DNA of 64,000 nucleotides from Dysidea avara (taxonomy: Eukaryota > Porifera > Demospongiae > Dictyoceratida > Dysideidae), in contig NC_089273.1 in NCBI RefSeq assembly GCF_963678975.1, forward strand, positions 6,193,614 to 6,257,613, given 5' to 3'. The notes beneath the pieces were generated by a model. The model was not told the origin of the DNA and searched no databases. It saw only the letters and a program-made list of their open reading frames with translations. Positions 1 to 11,211 of this stretch are shown here, piece after piece; the stretch's first letter is position 1, and each line of letters opens with the position of its first letter. Made by a program: the position numbers and the translations under genes.

Positions 1-222
1 ATGTGGGCACATGATTTTTTCCTACTATTTCAAAGTTTCATCACTCAACGTTTTGTGCTATTATGCTATGGCACTGAAATTTTCAGTACTTTGTAAACAT
101 TTAATTGGCATCATGATGCAAGTTACAGAATGGAAATATATTTTTCCAGTACTGAGATATGACCTGTAGAGTGACAGAGTCTAGTTTGTGCCCACATGCC
201 CTGTTTTCGCAGGCCTGGTTGA
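1..222. repeat. TIR element, right part (left end outside window)
   Basis: The stretch begins with a short piece reading atgtgggcacatga and ends with its inverted counterpart gtgcccacatgccctg followed by a cagg-type end near 222. A fuller copy of the same family lies at 45895-46139. No coding capacity. This looks like a small non-autonomous DNA element (MITE) cut by the window edge. Confidence 0.5.
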
Positions 223-499
223 CCTCTGAGTCAGCATTAGTATATAATCTTGAGCAGCTATTGTGTACTGTTTGAACAGCTATTGCCAACTGTTTGAAGT
301 TTAAATCATAAATCAATCAAATAATAAAGTTTTTCATCCTGACTTCCAGCTTGGTTGTTCTGCTTATTTTGATACTTGAAATAATGCATTTAAGGCACTT
401 GAATCAGCAAATAATAGAATTCCAACTAGCTGCTTCATTCAGAAGCTCAAGTTGCTTACATTTTTAGCAGTGATGATAGTAAACATGATACCATTCCTT
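223..499. other. no recognised feature
   Basis: AT-rich sequence between the edge MITE and the retroelement remnant. I see no open frame with family resemblance and no repeat structure. Confidence 0.4.
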
Positions 500-960
500 T
501 CAGTCTTCTGTTCAAGTGTAGCATAAACCATTGGCCACTTGGCAAAGAGATCTTAACATACAGCCATTAGCTGTCAAAGGTAGCTCCATGATACCAATGC
601 CAATGATCTGGAAAGGATGGTCCACAGGAATAGGAGGCAGTTGTCTTCTCCCTTAGCCAGAGACAATAGTACATTGGGTACAACCACTGGTATAGTTGGT
701 GATATCTCAATACATCACCATTGATGCAACGTGGTTTTGTAGATTTTTGGACCAGAAAAATGTCCAGCCATAATTCCATTGTGGTACTCCTCCATCATGC
801 TTTGCAGCAATCCACAAAGTATCACTGCTCTAGGGAATTCACCCTTTTGTCCACTGAAATAAAGGATGTCATCATCTATTGTATACATGGAAGTTTGAGT
901 AACTACGTATCTTTGCTGCAAGTTGAGGTCCTGTCGGCAGAACATTTTCTGACAGATGGC
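500..960 (-). pseudogene. Ty3/Gypsy-type integrase remnant
   Basis: Read on the minus strand from about 945 downwards, the frame gives an integrase zinc-binding (H2C2) region with the words EEYHNGIMAGHF and KIYKTTLHQW, followed in shifted frames by the start of the integrase core (PVDHPFQIIGIGIMELP). In this family the integrase inserts retroelement DNA into the host genome. Frame breaks occur between the zinc-binding part and the core, and no LTR or reverse transcriptase is visible next to it, so it is a dead fragment. The plus-strand ORF over 721-1065 is its antisense shadow. Confidence 0.75.
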
Positions 961-1489
961 TGTAGACTAGGATCCTTTAACTGTTCCTCTGCAAAAGACT
1001 TGCTCTCATGGTTGTGGCCAGGATCAGGATCTTTGCATAGTATAAGCTCTTGGCTCAAGAAATAGTGCCAATGTTTGAAGTACCAGAGGCGTTGCTATTA
1101 GATCGACTACTGTCATGTACAGGATGTGTGCAAGTTGTTGGAATGAAAAGTTGAATACTACTACACACCATCCCAGTCCAATGGGATAGTATTATAATGG
1201 TTTGATCGAGCCTTGAAGACCATATGTTAAGGAAACATATTTCCAGTACTTATAGACCTTGCTTAGGTTTAATTATTTTTGACTAGATAAGGACCAGACT
1301 GATATAAAATGCAACAACTGTATCAGTCAAATCCTTACATAATCCAACAAATTTGGAGTGCAGTGGGACACATAGGGAACTTATCAGGGATCCTGTGGGC
1401 TTACTGCAACATGCCACATTCTTCTCAACTGGTGAAAAGCTGTTGTCTTGCCTTTTGTATTTAATTGCTGTCATCGAACAAAGACTGCC

Positions 1490-1850
1490 GCATCACCATC
1501 TAGATGATTGAAGCTAACCGATGTGGCAGATTATCGAGAAAAACTAGTGCTATCCCTTTCAACAGCAAGGGCTTTAGCATCAAAATCAATTTTAAAAGCA
1601 CAGGAGCGTTAAAAGACTGGATATGATAAATATGCTAAACCAAGAAAACTCAGACTAAAAGAATGGGTCTTGATTTACTTCCCACATGACAAGACAAGAA
1701 AGCAACGTAAGCTGTCAAATCCTCGGCATGGACCTTACCGAATCACTTTGTGTAATAATCTAATATAACACCAGTCAAGGTTTTTTTCCTTCAGACCGAT
1801 CTATTCAAGTGCATCAATCTAGGGTCATCACACTTTTCCTAATGACTATT
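1490..1850 (+). pseudogene. Gypsy-type integrase C-terminal remnant
   Basis: On the plus strand the conceptual reading includes YDKYAKPRKLRLKEWVL, then a Lys/Arg-rich stretch and RHGPYRIT. That pattern matches the integrase C-terminal tail of Gypsy elements, where a Lys-rich segment and a hGPYrI motif are usual. A stop interrupts the frame. Its orientation is opposite to the integrase piece at 500-960, so the two come from different insertions or from an inverted rearrangement. No LTR is seen. Confidence 0.6.
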
Positions 1851-1932
1851 ACTAGTGTGGGAAAAAGAGATCAAAGCTCTTAAACAAGTGCAAAAGTAGT
1901 TGGAAGAAATCGATGTAGAAGTTGAATTCTGA

Positions 1933-2035
1933 TGATTCTTATTATTATTATTATTATTGTTACTGAGCAGACAGCACAGCTGATATGCTCAGGAAAAAAA
2001 AGCAATCATAAAATGAATTTAGCTACGTAGTTACA
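1933..2035 (-). repeat. possible retroposon 3' tail with ATT microsatellite
   Basis: An ATT run at about 1936-1960 is followed by a unique segment with gctgatatgctcagg. On the minus strand this reads as unique sequence ending in an AAT-rich tail, as in a SINE or LINE 3' end. The head is not recognisable. Confidence 0.3.
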
Positions 2036-3505
2036 AAGATTACAGTTATAGAGTTCCATACAATGTTTGCAGTTCCGCTGAAAAAGAGTCAATATTGTTG
2101 TCTCAATTCTCATACTGAACTAACATGAAGACCAGATAAATTCTCAGATAGATAATGCTGTGTTGCCCTTCCACAACAGTACAGAGTCAAGTAATAGTCC
2201 TGAGCCAGAGGAGAAAGGTCAGACATTTGTAGCCATTAAGAGCTGGAAAAAGAAAAATGAGCAGTCTAAGCCTAACAAAATTATAATGTCCATACTCATT
2301 TAGTAGTCATCTGAAGAACAGGTACTGTACTTGGATGTTATACAATGTGTCATTCAGGATGAGCTTAACTAGGGAGAGATGTGATGTGATGATGTCAGTA
2401 GCTCACAACAAGACTGATTTGATTAATGCGACAAACAATAAACATTACACAATATGAAATTAGGTCAATGTTGTAAGTAGAATATAAAAAATGTGTATTC
2501 TAATGTTTCATTGAAACTCTGCTATGTCACAGTTGTAGTTGTAGTAATTTTGCTCTCTCCTGTGATTAAGAGACATTGATTGCTATATTTGCTTGTTTGA
2601 GACCTCCTGGAGTTATAAGGAGGGTCTTCCATGCCACAAAACATTTCCAGGCTATAATTTTTCATTGCTGTGGTTTTTCATATAATGCAGTTATATATGT
2701 AACACTTTGTGTGGGAAGATCAGAGGGATTTGCCATTACACCCCTATATATTGCCCTGTGGTCAGGCCATTACCTGTATTAATGCCTTGTGGTTAGGGCA
2801 TTATCTGTATAATGCCTTCTAACTAATGAAGTACGTAGCAATACTGCCCTGTTTGTTTTATCAAAGCTCACACTGAAATCAATTATGAGAATAAATTAAA
2901 TGTTCACATGACTGTTAGCACTAATTGGATCTTGCCACAAGGAGGTGTTTCGGTATCCTTGCCATTCTAATATTTAAAGGTGAGAACTAGTTTTATAGCA
3001 TATATACAACTATTTTGACACATTTTCGAAAATGAACCATACATGCAATACAGAAAACACAAGTTAATGATGCTACAATGAAGCTTTCTCCTTTAGTAAG
3101 TGTTGCAGTTAGTCTTTAAACAACTCACTAGCATTAAAACTGTTGTGAATTCTGCAAAAATAAATATTTTGTGATATGTTTAGGATTTGTCCATTTCTAT
3201 GACAAAAGTAGCTGCTACTTTACCTGCTGCCTAACCGTAACTGAATCTTATAGCCAGTGGTTATACTCGTTGGCAGCACCCAGTGTCAATTACCCTGCAA
3301 TAGAAGTGTTATATTATAGTTGCAACATGGTCTGTCTGGTATGTTCACCCTCAGTCCCGAGGCCTTTATCCCTTGTGCTGAAGGTGGAAATATCACACAG
3401 AATACTTGTACCCATCATCTAACTATCACTCATTACCACTGCTGATAATCTCAACTACACATTATTCAAATGACAAGTGCACCATTATACTATACAGTGA
3501 CTATA
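2036..3505. other. AT-rich stretch without recognised genes
   Basis: The open frames here are short and show no family resemblance. Around 2700-2820 a short word (gccattacctgtat / gcattatctgtat) occurs a few times, which suggests a small degenerate tandem duplication. Nothing else is supported. Confidence 0.4.
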
Positions 3506-3507
3506 CA

Positions 3508-4665
3508 TTACAATGTGTTCAGTACAAAAGTGGGAAAAAGGTCTGTGTCTTGTTCCCAAAGAACTTCTCTGGAATCATCGTACCAATAATCAGCTAACAT
3601 TAACATGTAGTGACCAGCAATGAACAATCTTCTGTTCCAAAGTATTTTCCTTAGTGTGACATTGAAATTCTCTACATCCACCATATCCATAACTAGTCTA
3701 AGAATTTGCGAATGTAACATTAATAGTTTGCGAGAGTGTCTAACAAGAAATGTTACACTTTTAACTGCCAAAGTTCTTACTCTCATAATTACATGTACTA
3801 GTCCACCATGAGCTGAAACTGAGGACATAAAGCCATCAAGAACATTAGTGTTTAGAGAATCAATGTATTACTGTTGTAGATTGTGAGTGTGAGTTGAACT
3901 GAGTGACATTGGTTGGGAACTCTGATTGCAACTTAATATACTTGCACATCTTAGTTCCTTATAGGTATTGATTACATTTGCAATGGTGGGCAATCCACCA
4001 TATTATTGTAATAGTAACTTATTGATGTAAAATAGGATAAAATTAATGTATTTTTATTGGTAAAATCCTTACAGTTACAGTTACTACATTGTATTCCTCT
4101 TATTGTCAAGCACCATTTGTACAAACAAATCAACTTTACCTTGTTTGCAGATGTTTTGATATCAAAATACCCTGCTAAGTGGGTCAACTTCAAATTACTC
4201 AAAGTACCCACAATAGGATATCAAGAGTTCATAATAATATTATAACTCTTGAGGATATGATTCTCCAATAGTGAAACATTTTATGTTTAGTCCTTGTAGG
4301 TTGTGGCAGTGACTAGCAACAGCTTTCAGACCGTGTAGGGCTTTCAAACCATGGATGAATTTCCGAAAACTGAATCTCTGAAGATTTGGATAAGCAATAG
4401 CTAGTTGCTCCAAGTGACCAGAATGAAATGATAGACAGTTAGTAAGATCAAAGTGAGTATATAGCACAACTTAAATTGTCACAACTGGTGATGTGTTTTG
4501 AGCACAATAAGATTATCAGTTTGATACCTCACCATATACATTGTCCTTCCACCATACTGACAATCCGTCATTACTGCTACATCATTGTGAAATCCAAATA
4601 ATATTATACCAAAGTCACTGAGTTTAATACCCTAAATAGTCACTTGACCAGATTCTTCAAACTGT
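3508..4665 (-). pseudogene. broken leucine-rich-repeat protein gene
   Basis: On the minus strand, three frame-shifted segments read in order as one protein. The segment from about 4467 to 4240 contains SGHLEQLAIAYPNLQRF and HCHNLQGLNI, which are LRR-type repeats. The segment from 4211 to 3972 contains KCLTIRG-like text (CLTIRGIQCSNC) and NKNTLILSYF. The segment from 3828 to 3508 contains SAHGGLVHV and LVRHSRKLL. Frame changes between segments and internal stops show it is not functional. The order and spacing suggest one intronless or retroposed gene that decayed in place. I remember similar wording in a large F-box/LRR-like family of sponge gene models, but could not check it. A LINE fragment lies just upstream (higher coordinates). 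Confidence 0.65.
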
Positions 4666-4959
4666 AGTTGAAAATATGGAAGTGCAGGAGAAAAGTTTAA
4701 GGGTACTTTACTAGATGTGTTTTATAATTTGAAGTTAGTAGTAGTGCCAATAGGAATTTTAGAATTTTGAATAGCATACTTTTAGTCAATAAAATTTAGG
4801 ATGTCGCTTTGCTTTAGACAGTAATTAATATAGATATTGCCATGTGAGTACCCAATTCAGTGCAAATTACTTTGATAAGGACATAAAAATGCTGCAAGTT
4901 CTCTCAAGTGACCAGTTTTAAGAAGTAATTGTTAAATATTGCTATCAATATCCACATTC

Positions 4960-5995
4960 AGCTTAGTGTTTGCACACATCCCATACGATGTATTATATTT
5001 CTCAGTTGTTCAGGATCTAACTTGGTTGATGATAGACTAAGATGTTGTACATTACTACAATACTGCAGCTAAGTTTGAGGATTTCTACCTCTCTGAGTAT
5101 GGCATGGCAGCTAGTGATGGAACAATTGTAGTAGCACGTCTCAGGACACTTTTAGCTCTCTTGATATCCTGCTTATAAATGGGTCCCTGGACAAGATTAT
5201 CATTTTCAATGAACTAGTGACTTATAACGTGTCCATGGTAAAAAAGACTGATTTATATTAATGATAGGACTCTGTTTGCTCTTTGTACAACTTTTGATGT
5301 TTGTTGATGGAAGTGTATTTGTGTGTCCAATTGAATGCCAAGATCTCTAACACTATCAATATTTTTGATAATTGTGCCATTCAATGTCTAGGGGATCTGA
5401 TGGTGGTGTGAACCAATATGGAGGACCTTACACTTGGTAATGTTGAATGATAAAAGCCGTTATTTGGACCAGCAGAAGAGAACATTAATGTCGTTTTGCA
5501 GTTTCTAACATCTTCAGGAGATTTAATACATCAAAAAGTTTGGTATCATCAGCAAATAACACAAGGGAACTCTTAACTATAGTAGTGAGGTCATTTACAT
5601 AAATGGCAAACAATAGGGGTCCCAAGACAGAGCTCTGGGCAACTCCACTACAAACAGATGGCCACGGAGAAAATTCTCCATCTAACACAACATGTTGACT
5701 GTGTACAAGAAAATATACTTGATCCAATTTAGATTCCATAAGCCTCAAGCTTTAACAAGAGTCTTGAGTGGGTACAGTATCAAAAGCTTTCTGGAAGTCA
5801 AAGTAAATGACATTCATTGGTATACCTGGCTGGATAGAGCTCGTCCATTGATCTAATACGCTAACTAGTTGAGCATTGCACAATCTATGTGGAATCTATG
5901 TGGAATAAATCCATGCTGGTGTGGAGACAGCAGGTTGTTGTCCAACAGGTAAGTTAGCATGTGGTCTCAAATTAATAATTCAAGTACTTTACAGG
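4960..5995 (-). mobile_element. non-LTR retrotransposon (LINE) reverse-transcriptase remnant
   Basis: The minus-strand reading carries reverse-transcriptase landmarks in order: IYFDFQKAFDTVP upstream, then GVAQSSVLGPLLFAIYVNDL and the catalytic-site block FADDTKLF (about 5485-5748), then downstream text with FNITKCKVLHIG and DLGIQLD. The usual GVPQGSVLGP is degenerate here and several stops and frameshifts occur, so the copy is dead. It is 5'-truncated and its 3' side runs into the broken LRR gene. A jockey/CR1-like affiliation is plausible but not shown. Confidence 0.85.
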
Positions 5996-6166
5996 TAACG
6001 GAAGTGAGACTAATAATAATGGTCTATAGTTTGCAACATTTTTCTGGCTACCAGACTTATGAATGGGCACCACATGGCCAATTCTCCAACTCTCAGGAAG
6101 AGTTCCAGATTGTAAGGACTCACTATACTGTACTGTACAAGTGTACTAGAGAATGTACTACAATTA

Positions 6167-7113
6167 GGCATTCCAGCCCAATTTTTAAATTTTGGAAAAA
6201 ATGGACTTTTTATATGCTCAGTAGATAGAGTATCGATTGTCGATCTCAGAAATATATAGTTTGTTGGGTTGGAATTAACTACTTTGGCATGCACAGTGCT
6301 TAAAAACTGAAAAAAGGTACATGTTTTCTCCGGGAGAGCTCCATACATTTTAAAGGGGAAAGTGGCACAATTGAATCAGGAAGCCATCTAGCAATCTGGA
6401 CTGTCTTGAAACTTCAGTTGCTTCTAGCTATTAAGTTTGTACATATAATGAGAGTAACTTCAGATGTTATCGGATCTCAGCGATCTTTGTACGTTTTGTG
6501 GTGAGCAAATATGCTTCACCTACTCCACAGTTCTCAATGCAACGGTGTCATACCCATAGGTAAGTGGCTATCTCAAGTGAGTAAAAACATCAACTTAACA
6601 ACTTATAAAGGTAAACAACTAAAGTGGAGGTGCCACAATGATGCAACATTACCTAAGGTGGAGTTGTGGTTTCAATTACGGCATTGTTATGCTGACTTTG
6701 AAGTGGTTTGTATTTTTGAGCTGATGACACAGTTATCAGAAAATTGCTCTGGAGCTGAAAATCGCTAACCCCAGCGAAGTAACTACACACTTAAAAGTAA
6801 GCACCAGTGACTACCTTCCACCCGACACTACATTTTTTTAAGTGTTAAAGTATTCTACATACATTACAATGCTTGAAAAGATTACAAGACGATACAAAAC
6901 TTACTTATATATAATGCGCATGACAAAACTAAGATTTTCATGATGATCAGCGTGTGGACAAACCCCATAGTGATTTTCATCCTCACTGGAGCTCGGACTA
7001 CGGAGAAATCTCAAGTTAAACGCGAGTTGTTGTTTTGTGCCAGGGTTCTATTGGGGAATATACGGAGAAATTTTTTATTAAAAAATCTTGAATACTGGAA
7101 TTCCTACTGCAAT
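6167..7113. repeat. ~0.95 kb dispersed repeat, copy 1
   Basis: The segment from aggcattccagcccaattt to ctggaattcctactg is nearly identical to 54211-55146, in the same orientation. Divergence is mostly single-base with a few small indels. No terminal inverted repeat, LTR or recognisable protein is visible. Short open frames are preserved in both copies on both strands, but their products resemble nothing I know. Confidence 0.85.
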
Positions 7114-7518
7114 ACACCTGTGAGACATACACCCATCAGTTATGATGACATGACAAAATAAAACAGCTTCAAAGCTTTGGTGACTTTCTTGTTAGAAGCT
7201 TTAGAAGGTAAAATTTGACCTTTGTTCCAGTCCCAGTAGCATTTGTAAGCTGTAAACATCAATCTTAGCTTGTTTTTCACAAACTTGTGCATACGTACAG
7301 ATTGTACCTATACCAGTAGAAGCAGACCAATTGCCCTACAAGACACAATGTACTAAACTTAGTAGCTAGACCATTCAGGCTGTATCCAGGCACTAACAAT
7401 GGTACCTACTCTACAAGTAAGGAGCACATTACGTATAATCCAAGCATTAAACATCAGTGCCATTCATACCTTGCAGCATGCATGGTGATATGTATCACTT
7501 TTAAATGAGCCTTATATT

Positions 7519-7772
7519 ATAGATCCTTTTCAGGTGAGCTGCTGCCATAGCAACATCCACCATTTTGGAGTACAACCCGTTTTGAAATCTTGGTAGCATG
7601 GGGGAAAGCATACATTTAACCAGGTCAACCTTTGCTGTGGAATGCAGAATAAGCTCTACTTCTTGGGTATTGTTTTACTCTTATCAAAAGCAACACTACC
7701 AGGGTTGCAAAACGGGTTGTACTCCAAGATGGTGGATGTTGCTATGGCAGCAGCTCACCTGAAAAGGGTCTA
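7519..7772. mobile_element. MITE with ~62-bp terminal inverted repeats
   Basis: The left arm, about 7520-7582, begins agatccttttcaggtgagct. The right arm, about 7709-7771, is its inverted counterpart ending agctcacctgaaaagggtct. Only a few mismatches separate them. The ~125 bp interior has no coding capacity. It is flanked by TA-rich sequence compatible with a TA target duplication. Confidence 0.8.
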
Positions 7773-8891
7773 TACCACCATCTTACAAAGTATACTAAAA
7801 TGATGGGAAGCAGGCAGATACTCCTGAACCTGCAGAAATGCAGATGGACAACTGTAGGAATGTGTATATGCCTATATGTTTACCACACAGCTGTTACCAA
7901 AAAGGTTGGCAAAGCAAAAAAATAAAGCTGTAACAATAAAGGTTGTTGAAGTTGTAACCAAAAGAAAGGGAAAATAAAGAAAGGAAAAAAAAGAGGAAAA
8001 AAACCAAAAAAAAACCAATACATGGATTTGATTTCACACCCTAACTGGCCAAATTTCGTGCTCTACCACATGGCACAAGTTGATCATAAAGGCATGCTTA
8101 AGTTGTAATGGAATAGGTGTTATTTTCAGTTTGCATATAAAAAGAGCGAGTTTGCTTTACTCCTTCACATTTAACACACTGTAAATGACAACGACAGAAG
8201 TTAGAAGCCTCATTTAAAAGTAAGACAATTATTAGAGAATGAGTGCTTTGTTTGGTAAAATGCTTTGATACATGTATTAGCTGGCACGAAAATTGTTGAA
8301 CACCAAAAGAATGCAGACATACAGACGGACATCTTTTCAGCTATATAGATGATCAAAGATGTATGAACAGAAAAGAGCGCTACAAAACTTCAGGAATAAA
8401 ACACGCAAGGTAACTAGTTTGATGCTATATGGTGCTCCAATTCAGTATGGGGTGTCTGTTACCTATGCAAGAACACACAACAACTAAAGAAACAAAGAAA
8501 ATGACTTATGTAACTAAACAAGTAAACAAAGAAAATGAATTATATACCTCCTATTAATTGTGATTGGATTTCCTGTGAAGTAAAGAACCAACAAGTAAAT
8601 ACCAACAATGTACATAATAATATGTAACCGGATTTGTGAAAAAGGTACTTTTCCACACACTATACATGTCAGCAGCAAAATTAATATTGAAAATTATTGT
8701 TCTTCTCATGTAAATGTAGCCAAATACTGTATGTTAACTCAAGAAAATTTTTAGATATGCAATAATGCAATAAGAGTTATGGAATCAAATTAAATAAAAA
8801 GTTCAAATATTGTGAACGAACAAGTTACACCTTTTGCAAATCAGGATACAAAATATGTAATACAACGGTTTGTTATTCAAATAACTGTAGA

Positions 8892-9234
8892 ACTACTGGA
8901 AGAGTTCTCATGAAAACCCAATGAAATTAATTTTGAAAACCCTATGAAAATGATGAAAACCCTTTGAAAAGTCAAAATTTCATTGGGTGGCCAAGATCTT
9001 TCATTACATTTTCACATACTAAACCTACGAAACTCCATTGAAACTTTACCAACGAATACTCCATGAAATTATTTCTCATAGAATTTTCATTGTTTATTTT
9101 AATGAATATTCATTGATTTGTCCAATGAAATACTACGAAAATAAAAATTCATTGGGGAAACCCATGAAATTTTGACTTTTCTTAGGTTTCTTTGAAACTT
9201 TCATTGTATTTTCAATGCCAAATTGCCCAGTAGT
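8892..9234. mobile_element. MITE built from a repeated 8-bp word (CAATGAAA)
   Basis: The ends read ACTACTGG (8892-8899) and CCAGTAGT (9227-9234). The interior is packed with near-copies of CAATGAAA / TTTCATTG in both orientations at irregular spacing. Similarly built elements with other words are at 58788-59070 and about 61485-61740. No coding capacity. Confidence 0.65.
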
Positions 9235-9823
9235 GTATATAGTGTGCCTGGTTAGTCATAGATGAGTGCTCCGAGAAGTGAATTTGCCTATAGATTATTA
9301 GACAGTTGTATTGTACTCCTTACACCTATTGACAAAACGCTCTAATAGAGCAGTTACTATGGTCTACATGTACATGGTAGCACTGGAATGAGTACTGGTA
9401 TGACAGATATTGATTATCCATATTCAAAAAGGAATACTGCAAGATAATTGCTAACCTTTGATCTTTGGGAGATAATGAGGTCTTTAAAATCCAATAGAAA
9501 TTTCTGAAGAGATTCTCTAAAATGGTTAGGGACCACAAGGTTCTCTAAAATGATTAGAGACCTCCTATCTCCAGCTGCGAGAGTCAACACACACAACACA
9601 CCTCACTATTGATCACTGGTGTGCTGCAGACCTCACAATTGATCACTGATCTGCTATGCAGGAGGCAGAGCAAATCAAGTAGGCTTTCTTTTATATACAA
9701 TAATGTGGATTGAGTGTGGGTTTAAATTTTGTGCAAGATATGATGACATGATGATGTTTTACTGAACCCACAATAAATCCATGCATCTATTAGTATAAAT
9801 ACACCCACACCATTTTCTAAGTC
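9235..9823. other. no recognised gene
   Basis: AT-rich sequence with a short palindromic word ctctaatagag near 9340, seen again at 36840 and 55517, and two nearby copies of ttctctaaaatgrttag at about 9510-9560. Confidence 0.35.
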
Positions 9824-9918
9824 AGTTAGAGACAGCCCACTCAGATCTTCATGGCTTTAAAAAACCTCGGCTTTGCCTCGGGTTTTTAAAATCATGAAGC
9901 TCCTCGTGGTAGGTCTCT
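9824..9918. repeat. hairpin element (~95 bp)
   Basis: gttagagacagcccac on the left pairs with gtggtaggtctctaac on the right. The inner arms around ttaaaaaacctcgg / cctcgggtttttaaa close on a loop of about 5 bp. This is a compact foldback MITE. Confidence 0.7.
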
Positions 9919-9939
9919 AACTATTGTAATGTATTGATT

Positions 9940-10265
9940 CAATTTTATTGAATAAGATCTTGTTTAAAAGAACAACTAATAAGAGTTGAACGAGGAACTG
10001 AACGGAAGATTACGTTTCAACTACCCTGATAGAACATACATCTACCTTACCAGGCGATGAATCGTGGACAAGATCATGAAGTTGTTATTGCAGTCTTCAA
10101 TGTGTAGGAAGACACATTTACACTCCTTGGTTAACTCTACAGGGACAGCTGAAACTTTCAGAAGCAAACTTTCAAACTTCCATAACTCTTCTCTATTGTA
10201 TTGATTGTAGTTATTGTAGCAGTCACCAGTTGTTCCTTTAAACAAGATCTTATTCAATAAAATTG
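9940..10265. mobile_element. MITE-like element with ~38-bp inverted repeats
   Basis: The arm at 9940-9978 (caattttattgaataagatc and onward) is the inverted counterpart of 10228-10265. The interior carries a minus-strand open frame of about 70 codons ending at a donor-like GTAAGG at 10050. I cannot assign that frame to a family, and its position between inverted repeats argues that it belongs to the element. Confidence 0.65.
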
Positions 10266-10544
10266 TTGTGTTAATTTAAAAAACCAACTAAGGTTGTTAA
10301 ATTTGATGGTCATTTCACCTGCACAACATAGATGATCTTTGTGTTTAGCAATATGGTTAATATTATTTCAGGTCAACAGTATTAACACTAGTGAATTACA
10401 GTCAGTGGTAACTGCTACTAAATAAACTGTATAAAGATATAAATTAACTAGAGTCCATTTGGTTCTACTTGGGGTACTTAGAGATAATGAGTCACTCTCT
10501 AGAATTCCTATGGATATAAATACATGAAAATATCAAGGAGAAAA

Positions 10545-10782
10545 CATCCTGACCGCCTGGCAGACTACTGTAAGCGTTCAAGCGTAAATCGGATGGCTGC
10601 AGGTTCGAGGCTACCTAGGTCCAGTCATGGACTTTTTCTCCTTTCTGCAACTTTTCAAACACACCTTAAGTAGCTAATGTCTTAGTGTCTAATGTCTTTG
10701 AGCAGGCTGTAGGACCAGGTGTCCTACAGAACTTCAGCACTTGTGCTGTAAAGCATTAATAAAATAATAAAATAAAATGTGT
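10545..10782 (+). mobile_element. tRNA-derived SINE
   Basis: The 5' part contains a pol III B-box-like ggttcgaggc at about 10602 and an A-box-like tggcagactactg upstream. About 150 bp of unrelated body follows, and the element ends in a tail of ataaaataataaaataaaa. This order (tRNA-like head, body, A-rich tail) is typical of a SINE. It lies just downstream of an AT-rich segment with no gene. Confidence 0.6.
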
Positions 10783-10806
10783 GTATTATGTTATGTCATC
10801 TTTTAC

Positions 10807-10887
10807 CTGTTCTAGTAGACTGGTCTCATAACGTTTCTTTACTTCATTGATGTGCTCAGCTACTTGTGTCATGGTACTAGAAGCTGC
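10807..10887 (-). CDS. isolated candidate exon, helical, possibly from a RhoGEF-like protein
   Basis: On the minus strand a pyrimidine-rich acceptor ending CTACAG precedes 81 bp with an open frame of 27 codons, followed by a donor GTAAAA. The peptide includes MTQVAEHINEVKKRYE, strongly helical. It resembles the last DH-domain helix of Rho exchange factors, where words like 'vNEvKR' are common, but so short a match is not decisive. I did not find convincing neighbouring exons. A second weak candidate lies at 11152-11205, so this may be a fragment of a decayed gene. Confidence 0.3.
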
Positions 10888-11151
10888 CTGTAGTGAAGTA
10901 GTAAAAGCTACGTAAGTACTAGACTACAGTACTAGACTACAATACTGCTGTAGTTAATACAGAGGGAACAGGTTTTCTATAATGGATATTTTGTGACAGA
11001 AATTTTTTGACTTAGTTTAGTTGTAACAAGATGAGGTTATCTACTTTTAAAGGTAAGCTGAGATCTGTTGGGATCAAGATGTATTGGTGTGATTAGTGTG
11101 AAGGTTTACTTTAAATAGGGTTGACAACGTGGAGAATATATATGTATTTAC

Positions 11152-11211
11152 CAGATTTCTTGGTGGAGGAAAGTAGCCACCACCATCATTGATTTTGAAA
11201 ATAGTTGTTAT
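11152..11211 (-). CDS. weak candidate exon resembling the end of an SH2 domain
   Basis: A minus-strand frame reads FKINDGGGYFPPPRNL directly before a donor-like GTAAAT at 11151. Text of the type kI.D.GG.Y..P...L is typical of the C-terminal half of SH2 domains, which bind phosphotyrosine. No convincing acceptor AG is visible upstream and no other SH2 exon was found, so this stays a hint. Confidence 0.18.

Noticed and set aside
721-1065. 114-codon plus-strand frame
   Set aside because: It is antisense to the recognisable integrase remnant on the minus strand.
6010-6348. Minus-strand frame partly preserved in both 0.95 kb repeat copies
   Set aside because: The similarity is explained by the high nucleotide identity of the two copies, and the flanking residues differ by frameshifts.
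10051-10192. Coding exon ending at donor GTAAGG
   Set aside because: It lies between the inverted repeats of a MITE-like element, its phase does not fit the exon candidate at 10807, and the peptide resembles nothing known to me.
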